This document shows positions 26,471 to 35,953 of a stretch of DNA of 64,000 nt, one piece after another (positions within the stretch are counted from its first letter, which is position 1; each line of letters opens with the position of its first letter). The notes below the pieces were generated by a model that was not told where the DNA came from, made no database searches, and saw nothing but the letters and a program-made list of their open reading frames with translations. Origin of the DNA: Prevotella sp. P5-108 (GTDB lineage Bacteria > Bacteroidota > Bacteroidia > Bacteroidales > Bacteroidaceae); contig NZ_NPJJ01000033.1 of assembly GCF_002251385.1 (NCBI RefSeq), forward strand, positions 89,814 to 153,813, given 5' to 3'. The position numbers and the translations under genes were made by a program.

Positions 26471-26996
26471 CGGCCCGTTCTTCACGGTCAACCGCACCCT
26501 GACAGGCACTCTCTCAGAGGCTGCCACCATCGTCATGCTGGTTGTGGCATGGGGTCTCATCCTGACGGCACTGGTCTGCCCCGCTTCGCTCAGCACCGGC
26601 CCCGAGACATGGCTCGACACCAGCCTCTCCTTCCGCGACAGGGCTGGCGCCGTAACCTTCGGCGGCATAGACACCTATCTGGCGCTTTATGCCCTGTGGG
26701 CAGCCTATCACCCGCTCTCACGCATAGAGATGCCCATGACCATCACGGCGGCAGAGCAGCTGCGGGTGATGGTCACCTACACCCGCGCGATGGGCGTATG
26801 CCTGGCGGCAGCAATGGTGAGCGGCGTGCTGGCAGCCTTCTACATCCCCTGCAGACCAGCCGCCGAGACGGCTATCATCATCTGTCTGGCTGCCATGGCC
26901 ACCAATGCGGCAGCAGCCGTAGTCTGCGTGTACAGACGGCGCGACCGCAGCAAGACCACCCGACTGAGAATACTCAACTTCAGACCCAAGATATAA
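26448..26996 (+). CDS. Hypothetical four-helix membrane protein
   Basis: The 182-residue protein has four hydrophobic segments (about 25-45, 72-90, 113-133 and 140-162) and basic cytoplasmic ends (RRRDRSKTTRLR at the C-terminus). The ATG at 26448 overlaps the end of the Arc-like gene. The longer in-frame extension upstream is a shadow of that gene. I do not recognise the family. It lies 11 bp before the aldose epimerase gene, in the same operon. Confidence 0.72.
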   Translation: MKRTTTSDGPFFTVNRTLTGTLSEAATIVMLVVAWGLILTALVCPASLSTGPETWLDTSLSFRDRAGAVTFGGIDTYLALYALWAAYHPLSRIEMPMTITAAEQLRVMVTYTRAMGVCLAAAMVSGVLAAFYIPCRPAAETAIIICLAAMATNAAAAVVCVYRRRDRSKTTRLRILNFRPKI

Positions 26997-27007
26997 ACCA
27001 TACATAT

Positions 27008-27874
27008 ATGCAGACACTAAGCAACGACATTCTCTCTGTCACCATCGCCGAGCGTGGTGCAGAGATGCAGAGCATACGCGACGCGCAGGGACACGAGTAT
27101 CTGTGGCAGGCCGACCCTAAATACTGGGCCAAGCACTCGCCCACCCTCTTCCCCATCGTCTGTGGACTCTGGAACGACACCTATCATCTCGACGGCAAGG
27201 AGTATCACATGCTGCGCCATGGATTTGCCAGCAAGAGCGACTTCACTCTCGTAGCCAAAAACGACCACCGCGTCACCTTTGCCCTCACCGAGAGCGAAGA
27301 GACACTCAAGGTCTATCCCTTCCACTTCAATCTGAGCGTGACCTACCGGCTCGACGGCAACACCATCCACGTGATCTGGCACGTGGAGAACACCGACCGC
27401 CGCGAACTGCTGTTCTCTATCGGTGGCCATCCCGCATTCAACGTGCCCGGAATGAAAGACGGTGACCCGCTGGACGGCTATCTGCGCTTCGACAACCCCG
27501 ATGCCGAGCGTCTCTATGGCAACACCCACGGCTGCATCACCCCTGGTCATCATCCGCTGGAGATGGATGGCAACGTGTGGCACTTCACCTGCGCCGACTT
27601 CGACGACGACGCTCTCATCTTCGACGAGTCGCAGTTGCACGAGGTGGCTCTGCTCGACCGCGAGCGCCGTCCGGTGGTGACCGTAGGCTTCCGCTCGCCG
27701 GCAGTAGGCATCTGGAGCCCCACCGCCAAGAACGCGCCCTTCGTGTGCATAGAGCCCTGGTACGGCATACACGACTGGGCTGAGTTTACGGGCGACCTGA
27801 GCGAGAAATACCTCATCAACCGCCTGCAGCCCGGTGCCAGCTTCATGAGCGAATACACCATCCGCATCGGATAA
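27008..27874 (+). CDS. Aldose 1-epimerase family protein (LacX-like)
   Basis: The 288-residue cytoplasmic protein has the galactose-mutarotase fold: AERGAEMQSIRDAQGHEYLW at the N-terminus, HGFASKSDF with a conserved His, SIGGHPAFNVP with the catalytic His, and a late WSP...CIEPWYG segment with a catalytic Glu. This pattern fits the LacX/YeaD-like branch of sugar-1-epimerases. The substrate is unknown. It is last in the SPFH operon and is followed by a strong terminator. Confidence 0.88.
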   Translation: MQTLSNDILSVTIAERGAEMQSIRDAQGHEYLWQADPKYWAKHSPTLFPIVCGLWNDTYHLDGKEYHMLRHGFASKSDFTLVAKNDHRVTFALTESEETLKVYPFHFNLSVTYRLDGNTIHVIWHVENTDRRELLFSIGGHPAFNVPGMKDGDPLDGYLRFDNPDAERLYGNTHGCITPGHHPLEMDGNVWHFTCADFDDDALIFDESQLHEVALLDRERRPVVTVGFRSPAVGIWSPTAKNAPFVCIEPWYGIHDWAEFTGDLSEKYLINRLQPGASFMSEYTIRIG

Positions 27875-27893
27875 CACAACCACACAAACAGCA

Positions 27894-27940
27894 AAAGCCG
27901 CAATAGCCATCCCTGCACAAGCAGGAGCTATTGCGGCTTT
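27894..27940. terminator. Bidirectional terminator between the epimerase and kinase genes
   Basis: A perfect 14-bp inverted repeat (27894-27907 with 27927-27940), A-rich on the left and TTT-ending on the right, between convergent genes. Confidence 0.85.
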
Positions 27941-27965
27941 CTATTGTCTGCCGGTAGAAGCAATG

Positions 27966-29828
27966 TCAGAGCGAAAGGGCCAAACGGAGGCCTACGTTGG
28001 AAGCCCTCTTGTCGGGCGCTATACCAAAGCGGGCTGAGATACGACAGTTGATAGGCTCATCGCCAAAGCTGCCGCCACGCATCACACGCTCGCTGCCTGC
28101 AGCCGGTCCAACAGGACACACCTGCTCCTCGGCAGAGTAGTCGCCCATATAGTCGCTGCACAGTTCATTGACGCTGCCACTCATGTCATACAGCCCCAAC
28201 TCGTTGGGCTTTCGGCTTGCCCAGGCTGGCCAAGAGCCATGGTAGAAACTGCCCACCTCGCCGAGATTGTTGCTGCCGCTGTAACGGTAACCTTTGGCAT
28301 ACTTGCCGCCACGAGCGGCATACTCCCACTCGGCCTCGGTGGGCAGTCGGAACTGCTTGCCGGTAATCGCATTGAGCTTCTGGATGAACTCCTGACAATC
28401 ATTCCAGCTGACACTCTCAACAGGACAATACGCGGACTTGGTAGAAGACGGATTGGTGCCCATTACTGCCTGCCAGAGTTCCTGCGTCACTTCAAAGACG
28501 CCTATGGCAAAACTTTCAACATATACCTTATGCACGGGCTTCTCTTCTGCCAGACTAAAGCCGACCGTATCCATCTCTGCCGTGGCGCCCATGTCGAAAG
28601 AGCCTCCCTCTATATAGCGCATAGTAAAATTCACGTCACCGACAAAGAACATCTCCGAGTCTTTGGTAATCTTCTTGGCTACAAAGGCAGGCTTGTCCTG
28701 AGTCTCGGTCGCCGTCTCTCCGGATGGCCATGCCTGGGAAATGGCTACAACGATGCCACCCACAACGAGGACTGCCGCCAAGACAGCGGCTGCCACCATC
28801 ATCGTCTTCCGGCTGACCACGGGGCGTGCGGGAGACTTGGGCTGGGGAGCGGGAATTTTCTTCTTGAGAGTGGTATCGCCGTCGCCCGAACCCGACGCCT
28901 CATGCGAGGTATCGGTACGGGGCTTGGGGTTGGCTGCCTGCCCGGCCACGCCATCAAACTCGGCCAGGAACTCGGCAACGGTCTTGGGGCGGTCGCGCCG
29001 GCGACCCTCCATGGCATGGGTGATGGCGGTGATGACCTGAGGGGTGACTCCACGAGACTTCAGCGGCTCGAGGGGAAGACCGTCCTCATTGACAGACGAA
29101 GCACTGGGCGGCGTCTGTCCGGTGAGCAGTTTATAGTATGTAGCTCCGAGGGCATAGACATCGGTCTCGGGCGAGAACTCGCCCACTCCGCCCTGCATAT
29201 ACTGCTCCAGCGGAGCATAGCCCTCACTGATACCCACTGGGGTGCTGCTGGTCTGGTGGCCCGTAGCAGAGTCGTACTGCTTGGCGAGACCGAAGTCGAT
29301 GAGCACGACCTCGTCTTTATCGGTGAGCATGATGTTGGCTGGCTTGACGTCGAGATGGGTCATGCGCTGGGTATGAATATAGGTCAGGGCGTCGGCCACC
29401 TGACGGATATAGCGCGTGGCCTCGGACTCAGAGAGGGCTCCCTGGCGCCCAACCCTATCGGACAGCGAACCACCGGCGACATACTCCATCACATAGTAGG
29501 CTGTGCCGTTTTCCTCAAACACATCGATGATGCGCACGATGTGTGGGTGGTTGAGCCGGGCTATGCTGCGGGCTTCCTTGAGAAACTTCTGGCGATAGCG
29601 GTCTACCGTCTCGCGGTTGCCCTCGGTGCCAAGGGTCACGCCACGACTGTCACTGGCGCGACAACAGGCTTCGCGCATGAAGAACTCCTTGATAGCCACC
29701 GTACGTTCCAGCCCGCCCTGAATGGCGAGGTAAGTAATGCCGAAGCCACCCTGACCCAGCACTTTCTCTATGCGGTATTTGCCACCCTGAAGATTGTCGC
29801 CAGGGTGCAGCGTGAATGTCATATCCAT
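27966..29828 (-). CDS. Membrane Ser/Thr protein kinase fused to a sulfatase-modifying-factor-like domain
   Basis: The 620-residue protein has a eukaryotic-type kinase domain (about 12-275) with glycine loop LGQGGFGITY, VAIKEFF lysine, catalytic loop HLDVKPANIML, DFG in LIDFGLAKQY and GYAPLEQY. A proline-rich juxtamembrane region leads to one transmembrane helix (about 343-363). A C-terminal extracytoplasmic FGE/SUMF1-type domain (about 395-620) has LPTEAEWEYAARGG, GNV-like GSVNELCSDY and VMRGGSF. The kinase residues look intact. The FGE domain has only one of the two cysteines needed for formylglycine formation (NCRISAR), so it is more likely a ligand-binding module. An in-frame TTG nine codons upstream overlaps the -7 box and was rejected. 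Confidence 0.9.
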   Translation of the reverse strand: MDMTFTLHPGDNLQGGKYRIEKVLGQGGFGITYLAIQGGLERTVAIKEFFMREACCRASDSRGVTLGTEGNRETVDRYRQKFLKEARSIARLNHPHIVRIIDVFEENGTAYYVMEYVAGGSLSDRVGRQGALSESEATRYIRQVADALTYIHTQRMTHLDVKPANIMLTDKDEVVLIDFGLAKQYDSATGHQTSSTPVGISEGYAPLEQYMQGGVGEFSPETDVYALGATYYKLLTGQTPPSASSVNEDGLPLEPLKSRGVTPQVITAITHAMEGRRRDRPKTVAEFLAEFDGVAGQAANPKPRTDTSHEASGSGDGDTTLKKKIPAPQPKSPARPVVSRKTMMVAAAVLAAVLVVGGIVVAISQAWPSGETATETQDKPAFVAKKITKDSEMFFVGDVNFTMRYIEGGSFDMGATAEMDTVGFSLAEEKPVHKVYVESFAIGVFEVTQELWQAVMGTNPSSTKSAYCPVESVSWNDCQEFIQKLNAITGKQFRLPTEAEWEYAARGGKYAKGYRYSGSNNLGEVGSFYHGSWPAWASRKPNELGLYDMSGSVNELCSDYMGDYSAEEQVCPVGPAAGSERVMRGGSFGDEPINCRISARFGIAPDKRASNVGLRLALSL

Positions 29829-29852
29829 ATAGGTAAACTGTTTATTGCCTTG

Positions 29853-29860
29853 CAAATGTA
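29853..29860 (-). promoter_or_regulatory. -7 box TACATTTG for the kinase gene
   Basis: Read on the minus strand this is TACATTTG followed by CAAGG, 24 nt before the ATG at 29828. Confidence 0.6.
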
Positions 29861-29955
29861 ATAATAAATGACGAAAACGGCTTGCAATCTGCCTGTTTTT
29901 TATCTTCTTCGCGAAAAAAACAATCCCGACGGAGGCAAATGATAGAATGATGTGC

Positions 29956-29963
29956 TATATTTG
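29956..29963 (+). promoter_or_regulatory. -7 box TATATTTG for the exonuclease gene
   Basis: TATATTTG followed by CATG, 22 nt before the ATG at 29986. It is divergent from the kinase promoter. Confidence 0.6.
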
Positions 29964-29985
29964 CATGACAAAAACCATGTAAGCA

Positions 29986-30672
29986 ATGAAAGACTTTGCA
30001 GCAATAGATTTTGAGACAGCCAACTCGGAGCCCACAAGCGTATGCTCGGTGGGTGTGGTCATCGTGCGCGACGGCGTGGTGGCAGACACCTTCTACTCGC
30101 TCATCAAGCCTGTGCCTGAGTACTACGACTTCTGGTGCAGCCAGGTGCACGGGCTCACGGAGAGCGACACGCGCAAGGCTCCCGTTTTCCCTGAAGTCTG
30201 GGCAGAGATAGCGCCACGCTTGGAGGGGCTCACGCTGGTGGCGCACAACAAGGCGTTTGACGAGAACTGTCTGAAGGCGGTCTTCCGCTGCTATGGGATG
30301 AACTATCCCGACTACCCCTTCTGCTGCACGCTCGTCAAGTCGCGACGCGTATGGCCCACAGGGCGTCACAACCTCGATGTCATAGCCGAGAGGTGTGGCT
30401 ACAACCTGTCGCGCCATCACCATGCACTGGCCGACGCCGAAGCCTGTGCTGCCATCGCCATCAAGCTCTTCGGCGACGGCGACGACCCTTACTATATGGA
30501 AGCGGCAGATATAGTCTATGCCCGTATGCGCCAACTGGACAGCCCCATCAAGGCTGCCGACCTGGCCCAGCTCATGGGCGAAGAGCGCAAGACGATAGAC
30601 GCCGCGCTGCGACGACTGAAGACCGAGGGAAGAGTGGCGTCGCCCAAGCGTGGATATTATCAGGCTGAATGA
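29986..30672 (+). CDS. DEDDh 3'-5' exonuclease (DnaQ-like) with C-terminal winged-helix-like tail
   Basis: The 228-residue protein has the three exonuclease motifs: AIDFETANSE (Exo I), VAHNKAFDENCL (Exo II) and HHHALADAEACA (Exo III, DEDDh type). These enzymes trim DNA or RNA 3' ends. The last 55 residues (KAADLAQLMGEERKTIDAALRRLKTEGRV, shown here in part as ALRRLKTEGRV) resemble a winged helix, an addition often seen in Bacteroidota homologues. Divergent from the kinase gene, it is apparently monocistronic. Confidence 0.9.
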   Translation: MKDFAAIDFETANSEPTSVCSVGVVIVRDGVVADTFYSLIKPVPEYYDFWCSQVHGLTESDTRKAPVFPEVWAEIAPRLEGLTLVAHNKAFDENCLKAVFRCYGMNYPDYPFCCTLVKSRRVWPTGRHNLDVIAERCGYNLSRHHHALADAEACAAIAIKLFGDGDDPYYMEAADIVYARMRQLDSPIKAADLAQLMGEERKTIDAALRRLKTEGRVASPKRGYYQAE

Positions 30673-30714
30673 AGAGGGCTGGACGCGCAGGACGCACACC
30701 ATCAGAACGGGGAG

Positions 30715-30763
30715 AAAAACACTGTCCGCAATGCCAAAGGTATCGGCACTGCGGACAGTATGG
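30715..30763. terminator. Bidirectional terminator between the exonuclease gene and rsgA
   Basis: A perfect 10-bp inverted repeat (30721-30730 with 30750-30759). On the minus strand it is followed by GTTTTTC, serving the frr-rsgA operon. Confidence 0.8.
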
Positions 30764-30808
30764 AATGGCTGTCGTGACAGACAGCGGTCTTATCAGATAA
30801 ATGTGGAC

Positions 30809-31741
30809 TCAATAGCCCGAGCGATACTTGCCATCGTCCTTGTCTTCAAGCATGGAGAGGTAGGACTGGTAGCGCGACGCGGCTATATAGTGATTTTCTA
30901 CCGCATCAAGCACAGCACAACCGGGTTCGTGGGTGTGGGTGCAGTTGGAGAACCTGCAATCCTTGGAGAAGCGGAAGATTTCCTTGAAGTAGCTGGATAT
31001 TTCTTCGGGCTCCATATCGAAGGTGCCAAAGCCGCGTATGCCGGGCGTGTCGATGATATATCCGCCATCGGCCAGCTGCAACATCTCGCTGAAGGTGGTG
31101 GTGTGCATGCCGGCGTCGTGGGCATCGGAAATCTCGGCGGTACGCAACTGGGCTCCAGGCACGAGAGTATTGATAAGCGTGGATTTGCCTACACCGCTGT
31201 TGCCGCTGAGCACGGTCACCTTGCCCTGAAGCAGGTCGACGAGCTGAGCCACTCCTTCGCCTGTGGCAGCCGAAATCTGGCGGCACTCATATCCCACCGT
31301 CTCATAGAGGCTCACCATCATCGCCTGATAGTGCAACTCTTCGGGAGAGAGCAGGTCGGTCTTGTTGAAGACCAGTACCACCGGCACACTGTAAGCCTCA
31401 GCTGAGGCAAGAAAGCGGTCGATGAAGGTGGTGGAGGTCTGCGGATGGCTCACGGTGACGATAAGGAACGCCTGGTCGACATTGGCGGCAATGATGTGGC
31501 TCTGCTTGGAGAGGTTCTGCGACTTGCGCACGATGTAGTTGCGCCGGTCCTCGATGGCGGTGATGAATGCCGTTCCCTCCTGATTGAGCGCTATCTCGAC
31601 CCTGTCGCCCACAGCCACAGGATTGGTGCTGCGTATGCCCTTGAGACGGAAATTGCCCTTAATCTTGCTTTCGACCGTCTCGCCATTGTCGGTGCGCACG
31701 GTGTACCAGCTGCCGGTGTTCTTGATGACGAGTCCCTTCAC
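30809..31741 (-). CDS. rsgA: Ribosome small-subunit-dependent GTPase A
   Basis: The 310-residue late-assembly factor of the 30S subunit has an N-terminal OB-fold ([17 protein letters not shown]). A circularly permuted GTPase follows, with the order G4 NKTDLL, G1 [12 protein letters not shown] and G3 DTPGIRGFG. The C-terminal zinc knuckle reads [14 protein letters not shown]. The start is a GTG at 31741, overlapping the frr stop codon by one base, so the two are translationally coupled. No ATG start fits. Confidence 0.95.
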   Translation of the reverse strand: MKGLVIKNTGSWYTVRTDNGETVESKIKGNFRLKGIRSTNPVAVGDRVEIALNQEGTAFITAIEDRRNYIVRKSQNLSKQSHIIAANVDQAFLIVTVSHPQTSTTFIDRFLASAEAYSVPVVLVFNKTDLLSPEELHYQAMMVSLYETVGYECRQISAATGEGVAQLVDLLQGKVTVLSGNSGVGKSTLINTLVPGAQLRTAEISDAHDAGMHTTTFSEMLQLADGGYIIDTPGIRGFGTFDMEPEEISSYFKEIFRFSKDCRFSNCTHTHEPGCAVLDAVENHYIAASRYQSYLSMLEDKDDGKYRSGY

Positions 31742-32301
31742 TATACGGTCATTATCTCTTTCTGCTTGGCATCGAGCAGTTCGTCTATCTTCTTGATATA
31801 CTTGTCGTGAACCTTCTGCAAATCGTTCTCAGCGTCCTTCTCAAGGTCTTCAGACAGACCGTCCTTGATGGCCTTCTTGAGTTTGTCCTTGATTTCTCCA
31901 CGCACGTTGCGCACCTCTACCTTGGCGCGTTCACCTATCTTGTTGCACTGCTTTACCAACTCTTGACGGCGCTCGCCTGTGGGCTGTGGAAGATTGAGGC
32001 GAACCACCTCGCCATTGTTCTCGGGAGTGATGCCTACATCGCTGTCCATGATACCCTTCTCGATATCCTTGATGGCCTTCTTGTCCCAGGGACGGATGGC
32101 TATGGTACGGGCGTCGGGCACGGTGACGGTAGCTACCTGGTTGAGGGGAACCATAGAGCCATAAGAGTTAACTCTCACTCCATCGAGGAGAGCCACATTG
32201 GCTCTGCCGGCACGGATGCGTACCAACTGCTCTTCGAGATACATCGCTGCCATCTCCATACGCTCTTCGGCGTCGCTTAAAGTCTGCTTTACGTCTATCA
32301 T
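31741..32301 (-). CDS. frr: Ribosome recycling factor
   Basis: The 186-residue cytoplasmic factor splits post-termination ribosomes with EF-G. It has the RRF three-helix/barrel architecture with [37 protein letters not shown] and the late helix [17 protein letters not shown]. Length is as in other bacteria. It is the first gene of the frr-rsgA operon, with a TAAATTTG -7 box at 32328-32335. Confidence 0.96.
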   Translation of the reverse strand: MIDVKQTLSDAEERMEMAAMYLEEQLVRIRAGRANVALLDGVRVNSYGSMVPLNQVATVTVPDARTIAIRPWDKKAIKDIEKGIMDSDVGITPENNGEVVRLNLPQPTGERRQELVKQCNKIGERAKVEVRNVRGEIKDKLKKAIKDGLSEDLEKDAENDLQKVHDKYIKKIDELLDAKQKEIMTV

Positions 32302-32327
32302 AATCTTAGTGTTTTTGTTCTTTACGA

Positions 32328-32335
32328 CAAATTTA
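32328..32335 (-). promoter_or_regulatory. -7 box TAAATTTG for frr-rsgA
   Basis: Read on the minus strand this is TAAATTTG followed by TCG, with TTG 20 nt upstream and 26 nt before the frr ATG. Confidence 0.65.
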
Positions 32336-32390
32336 GGTATTTCCGCCTAATTACGCAATATTTTTACCAACAAATTTGCTGACAGGCAAC

Positions 32391-32439
32391 AAAAAAGGGC
32401 CACACCCCTACTCGTCTGCAAGTAGGAGGTGTGGCCCTT
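32391..32439 (-). terminator. Terminator of the acyl-CoA ligase pair
   Basis: A perfect 12-bp inverted repeat (32395-32406 with 32428-32439), with an extra inner stem in the loop. On the minus strand it is followed by a run of six T. Confidence 0.88.
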
Positions 32440-32459
32440 CGGTCTCTGTCTATATATTG

Positions 32460-34124
32460 CTACTCGGTGTAGAGATAGCGCTTGATACTCTTCTTGGGAG
32501 TCTTCTCAAACTCCTCTTCCTGGATGCGGACAGCCGAAAGACGGGCATAGGCGGGCATCACTGCATTGAAGTCTTGGCGGTTCTGCTCCATGATGCTCTC
32601 GATGTCTGATGGCTTGAGACCCATAACCTTGGCCTCATCATAGTCGGGATGGAGAAGGCCAATCAGCTTGTCGCCCTTCTGGATGACTACGCTCTCGGCG
32701 ACAAGCGGCATCGAAGAGAGCTTGTCTTCGAGCTCCTCGGGATAGATGTTCTGTCCGTTGGAACCGAGCAGCATGTTCTTGGAGCGACCCTTGATGAACA
32801 CGTTGCCCTCGGCATCCATCGTACCGAGGTCGCCGGTGTGGAACCAGCCGTCCTCGTCGATAGCGGCGCGGGTGGCGTCCTCGTTCTTGTAGTAGCCCAG
32901 AAGCACATTGGGACCCTTGGTCAGTATCTCGCCAGGCACATTCTCTGGGTCTGGGCTCACGATGCGTACCTCCTGATGGAGGGCTGCACGGCCACAACTG
33001 CCCTTGGCGAAAGACGCATAGTCGGAGTAGCAGATGATGGGTCCGCACTCGGTAGCGCCATAGCCCACCGTGTAGCGGAAGCCGATACGGTTGAGGAAGC
33101 TCTCGACCTCCTGACTGAAGGCGGCTCCACCTACGATAATCTCATAGAAATTGCCTCCAAAGGCAGCGGTAACCTGCTCGCAAATCTTCTCGTTGACCTT
33201 CTTGTTAATGACGGGCATATTGAGCAGCAGTCGCATCTTGTTGGTCTGCAGCTTGGGGAACACCTTCTTGCGGATAATCTTCTCGATGATGAGCGGCACG
33301 GCAATAATGATGCGTGGACGCACGTCGGCAAAGGCCTGGGCGATGATGGCGGGGCTGGGAATACGGGTGAGATAATAGACATGGCAGCCAGAGAGGAACT
33401 CGAAGAGGAACTCAAAGGCCATACCATACATATGGGCCATGGGCAGGATGCTTATCACCTTGTCGCCCACTGCAATGTGCTTGCCGATTACCGTACGGGC
33501 AAAGTCGGCATTGCTCCAAAGCGAACGGTAAGGCAGCATCACTCCCTTGGAGAAGCCTGTAGTGCCACTGGTGTAGTTGATAAGCGCCAGTTCTTCAGGA
33601 CTCTGCTCCTTGTAATAGGACACATGTTCCTTGCGGAAGTACTTGGGATACTTGTGACCGAACATCTCGTTGAGATGCTCACGTGCGTAGGTCAACTTGT
33701 CGGTACGCGAGAGCACCAGCGAATAGTCGGGGAGATAGACGATGCCCTCAAGAGCGGGCATCTTGGTGCCATCTATCTGGGTGGCGACGACATCGCCCAC
33801 GAAGAGCAGCTTGGCGTCGCTGTGATTGACAATGTTGTATATCTGGTCTGGGGTAAACTCGTGCAGGATGGGTACGGCTACGGCACCATAGGTGAGCGTG
33901 GCCAGGAAGGCACAGGCCCAAGCCGAACTGTTGCGGCCGCAAAGGGCTATCTTGTCACCCTTCTGCACACCGCTATTCTCAAATAGGATGTGCAGTTTCT
34001 CTATCTTGCGCGCCACGTCATGATACTGCAGCGTTATTCCCTTGTAATCGGTCAGTGCATCACTGTCCCAATGGTCGATGATGCTCTTCTCAATGAGAGC
34101 ATTGAAGCTTGGAATTTCCATCAT
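32460..34124 (-). CDS. AMP-forming long-chain acyl-CoA ligase, downstream paralogue
   Basis: The 554-residue cytoplasmic or membrane-associated enzyme has the adenylate-forming motifs INYTSGTTGFSKGV (P-loop), GYGATECGP (A5) and DGWFHTGDLG, plus the late lysine region EKTPKKSIKRY. It activates a carboxylic acid with ATP and CoA, by family a fatty acid. It is a clear paralogue of the gene just upstream (34144): both share nearly the same N-terminus (SDALTDYKG/RDALTDYKG), central motifs and C-terminus. The ATG at 34124 is 20 bp from the upstream stop. The longer in-frame extension is a shadow of the neighbour. Confidence 0.92.
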   Translation of the reverse strand: MMEIPSFNALIEKSIIDHWDSDALTDYKGITLQYHDVARKIEKLHILFENSGVQKGDKIALCGRNSSAWACAFLATLTYGAVAVPILHEFTPDQIYNIVNHSDAKLLFVGDVVATQIDGTKMPALEGIVYLPDYSLVLSRTDKLTYAREHLNEMFGHKYPKYFRKEHVSYYKEQSPEELALINYTSGTTGFSKGVMLPYRSLWSNADFARTVIGKHIAVGDKVISILPMAHMYGMAFEFLFEFLSGCHVYYLTRIPSPAIIAQAFADVRPRIIIAVPLIIEKIIRKKVFPKLQTNKMRLLLNMPVINKKVNEKICEQVTAAFGGNFYEIIVGGAAFSQEVESFLNRIGFRYTVGYGATECGPIICYSDYASFAKGSCGRAALHQEVRIVSPDPENVPGEILTKGPNVLLGYYKNEDATRAAIDEDGWFHTGDLGTMDAEGNVFIKGRSKNMLLGSNGQNIYPEELEDKLSSMPLVAESVVIQKGDKLIGLLHPDYDEAKVMGLKPSDIESIMEQNRQDFNAVMPAYARLSAVRIQEEEFEKTPKKSIKRYLYTE

Positions 34125-34143
34125 AATGCTTCTTATTAATTGG

Positions 34144-35811
34144 TTATATAGATTGTTGGTATTTATATCTCTTGATACTCTTCTTGGGTGTCTTCTCAAA
34201 CTCGGTAGCATGGAGCTGTATGGCAGCAATCTTGCAGAAATGGGGCAGCTTGCTGTTGAGCTCGATGCGGTTCTGCTCCATGACGCCGCGCAGGTCGGCA
34301 TCGTCGAAGCCCATGCTCTTGACCTCCTCGACATCGGGGTGGACCAAAGCCACGAGCTGGTCGCCACGCTGCACCACAAGGCTCTCGCCGACGAGGGCCA
34401 TAGAGTTGAGCTTGTCTTCTATCTCTTCGGGATAGACATTCTGGCCGTTGGCTCCGAGCAGCATGTTCTTGATGCGGCCGCGGATGAAGACATGGCCGTC
34501 GGCACTCATGGTGGCGAGGTCGCCGGTATGGAACCATCCGTCGACGTCGATGACAGCGCGGGTGGCTTCCTCGTTCTTATAATAGCCGAGCATCACGTTC
34601 AAGCCGCGGGTAATGATTTCTCCGGGCACATGCTCGGGGTCTTCGCTGGCGATGCGCACCTCCATGTGGGTGGCAGGGGTACCGCAAGAGCCGGGCACGA
34701 AGTCGTCCCAGTTGCTCATGGTAATCATCGGGGCGGTCTCGGTGGTGCCATAGCCCACAGTGATGGGGAACCCGATGCTGACAAAGAACTCTTCGACCTC
34801 ACGGCTAAGACTGGCTCCACCAACCATAACCTGGTAGAGGTTGCCGCCGAATACCTCGCGTACACGCTCGCAGATACGCTCCTTGACCTTGTCGCGAAGG
34901 AGGGGCATATTCATGAGCAGGCGCACCATGCTGGTCTGAAATTCGGGGAAGATCTTCTTGCGCACAATCTTCTCGACCACAAGGGGAACCGAGCAGATGA
35001 GGCGCGGACGTATCTCGGCCAAAGCCTCGGCCACGAGCGTGGGAGTGGGCATGCGGGTAAGGAAGAAGATATGGCTGCCCAAACAGAACTGGAAGAGCAC
35101 ATCGTCCATGAGTCCATACATATGGGCCATGGGCAGAATGCACACGCAGTTGCTGCCACGGGGGATATGCTTGCCCATCATCCCATTGAGGAAGTCGAAG
35201 TTGCTCCACAGCGCACGATAAGGCAGCACCACGCCCTTGGAGAAGCCGGTGGTACCGCTGGTATAGTTGATGAGCGCCACGTCTTCGGCATCGCCGTGGT
35301 GATAGGCCACATGCTCGCGACGGAAGAACTTGGGGAACTTACTGCCAAACATCTCGTTGAGATGCTCTCGTGCATAGGTGAGCTGCTCGGAACGCGAGAG
35401 CGTGAGCGAGAAGTCGGGCAGATAGAACACGCCTTCCAATGCGGGCATCTGCGAAGCGTCTATCTGCGTAGCCACCACGTCGCCCACAAAGAGCAGTCTG
35501 GCTTCGCTATGATTGACGATGTTGTAAATCTGGTCGGGAGTAAATTCATTCTGTATAGGAACGGCTACAGCGCCATAGGCAAGTGTAGCCAAAAACGCCA
35601 CAGCCCAATTGGAACTGTTGCGACCACACAGGGCTATTTTGTCGCCCTTCTCTATACCGCTATTGGCAAAGAGAATGTGCAGTTTTTCGATTTTGCGGGC
35701 TACATCGTGGTACTGTAAAGTGGTTCCTTTATAGTCTGTGAGGGCGTCTCTATCCCAGTTCTCCACGACAGCCTTTTCAATATATTCAATAAAGCTCGGT
35801 GTCAAATCCAT
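34144..35811 (-). CDS. AMP-forming long-chain acyl-CoA ligase, upstream paralogue
   Basis: The 555-residue enzyme has the same architecture as its downstream tandem copy: INYTSGTTGFSKGV, GYGTTETAP, DGWFHTGDLATM and EKTPKKSIKRYKY. It is the first gene of the two-gene unit, with a near-consensus promoter 24 nt upstream. The two copies differ in the acyl-pocket region around the middle of the protein, so they may prefer different chain lengths or activate different acids. Confidence 0.92.
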   Translation of the reverse strand: MDLTPSFIEYIEKAVVENWDRDALTDYKGTTLQYHDVARKIEKLHILFANSGIEKGDKIALCGRNSSNWAVAFLATLAYGAVAVPIQNEFTPDQIYNIVNHSEARLLFVGDVVATQIDASQMPALEGVFYLPDFSLTLSRSEQLTYAREHLNEMFGSKFPKFFRREHVAYHHGDAEDVALINYTSGTTGFSKGVVLPYRALWSNFDFLNGMMGKHIPRGSNCVCILPMAHMYGLMDDVLFQFCLGSHIFFLTRMPTPTLVAEALAEIRPRLICSVPLVVEKIVRKKIFPEFQTSMVRLLMNMPLLRDKVKERICERVREVFGGNLYQVMVGGASLSREVEEFFVSIGFPITVGYGTTETAPMITMSNWDDFVPGSCGTPATHMEVRIASEDPEHVPGEIITRGLNVMLGYYKNEEATRAVIDVDGWFHTGDLATMSADGHVFIRGRIKNMLLGANGQNVYPEEIEDKLNSMALVGESLVVQRGDQLVALVHPDVEEVKSMGFDDADLRGVMEQNRIELNSKLPHFCKIAAIQLHATEFEKTPKKSIKRYKYQQSI

Positions 35812-35834
35812 TGCACATAAGAGTAATTTATGTG

Positions 35835-35864
35835 CAAAGATACTATCTTATTTGCACACTGCAA
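35835..35864 (-). promoter_or_regulatory. Promoter of the acyl-CoA ligase pair
   Basis: On the minus strand, TTG (35864-35862), a 19-nt spacer and TATCTTTG (35842-35835), 24 nt before the ATG. Confidence 0.75.
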
Positions 35865-35953
35865 AACATATTGTGCAGTATTTTACACAAATCACGATAA
35901 TTTGTACTTTTCTCTACCTTATTACGGGTGGATTGGTGGCTATTTCGGGCACG

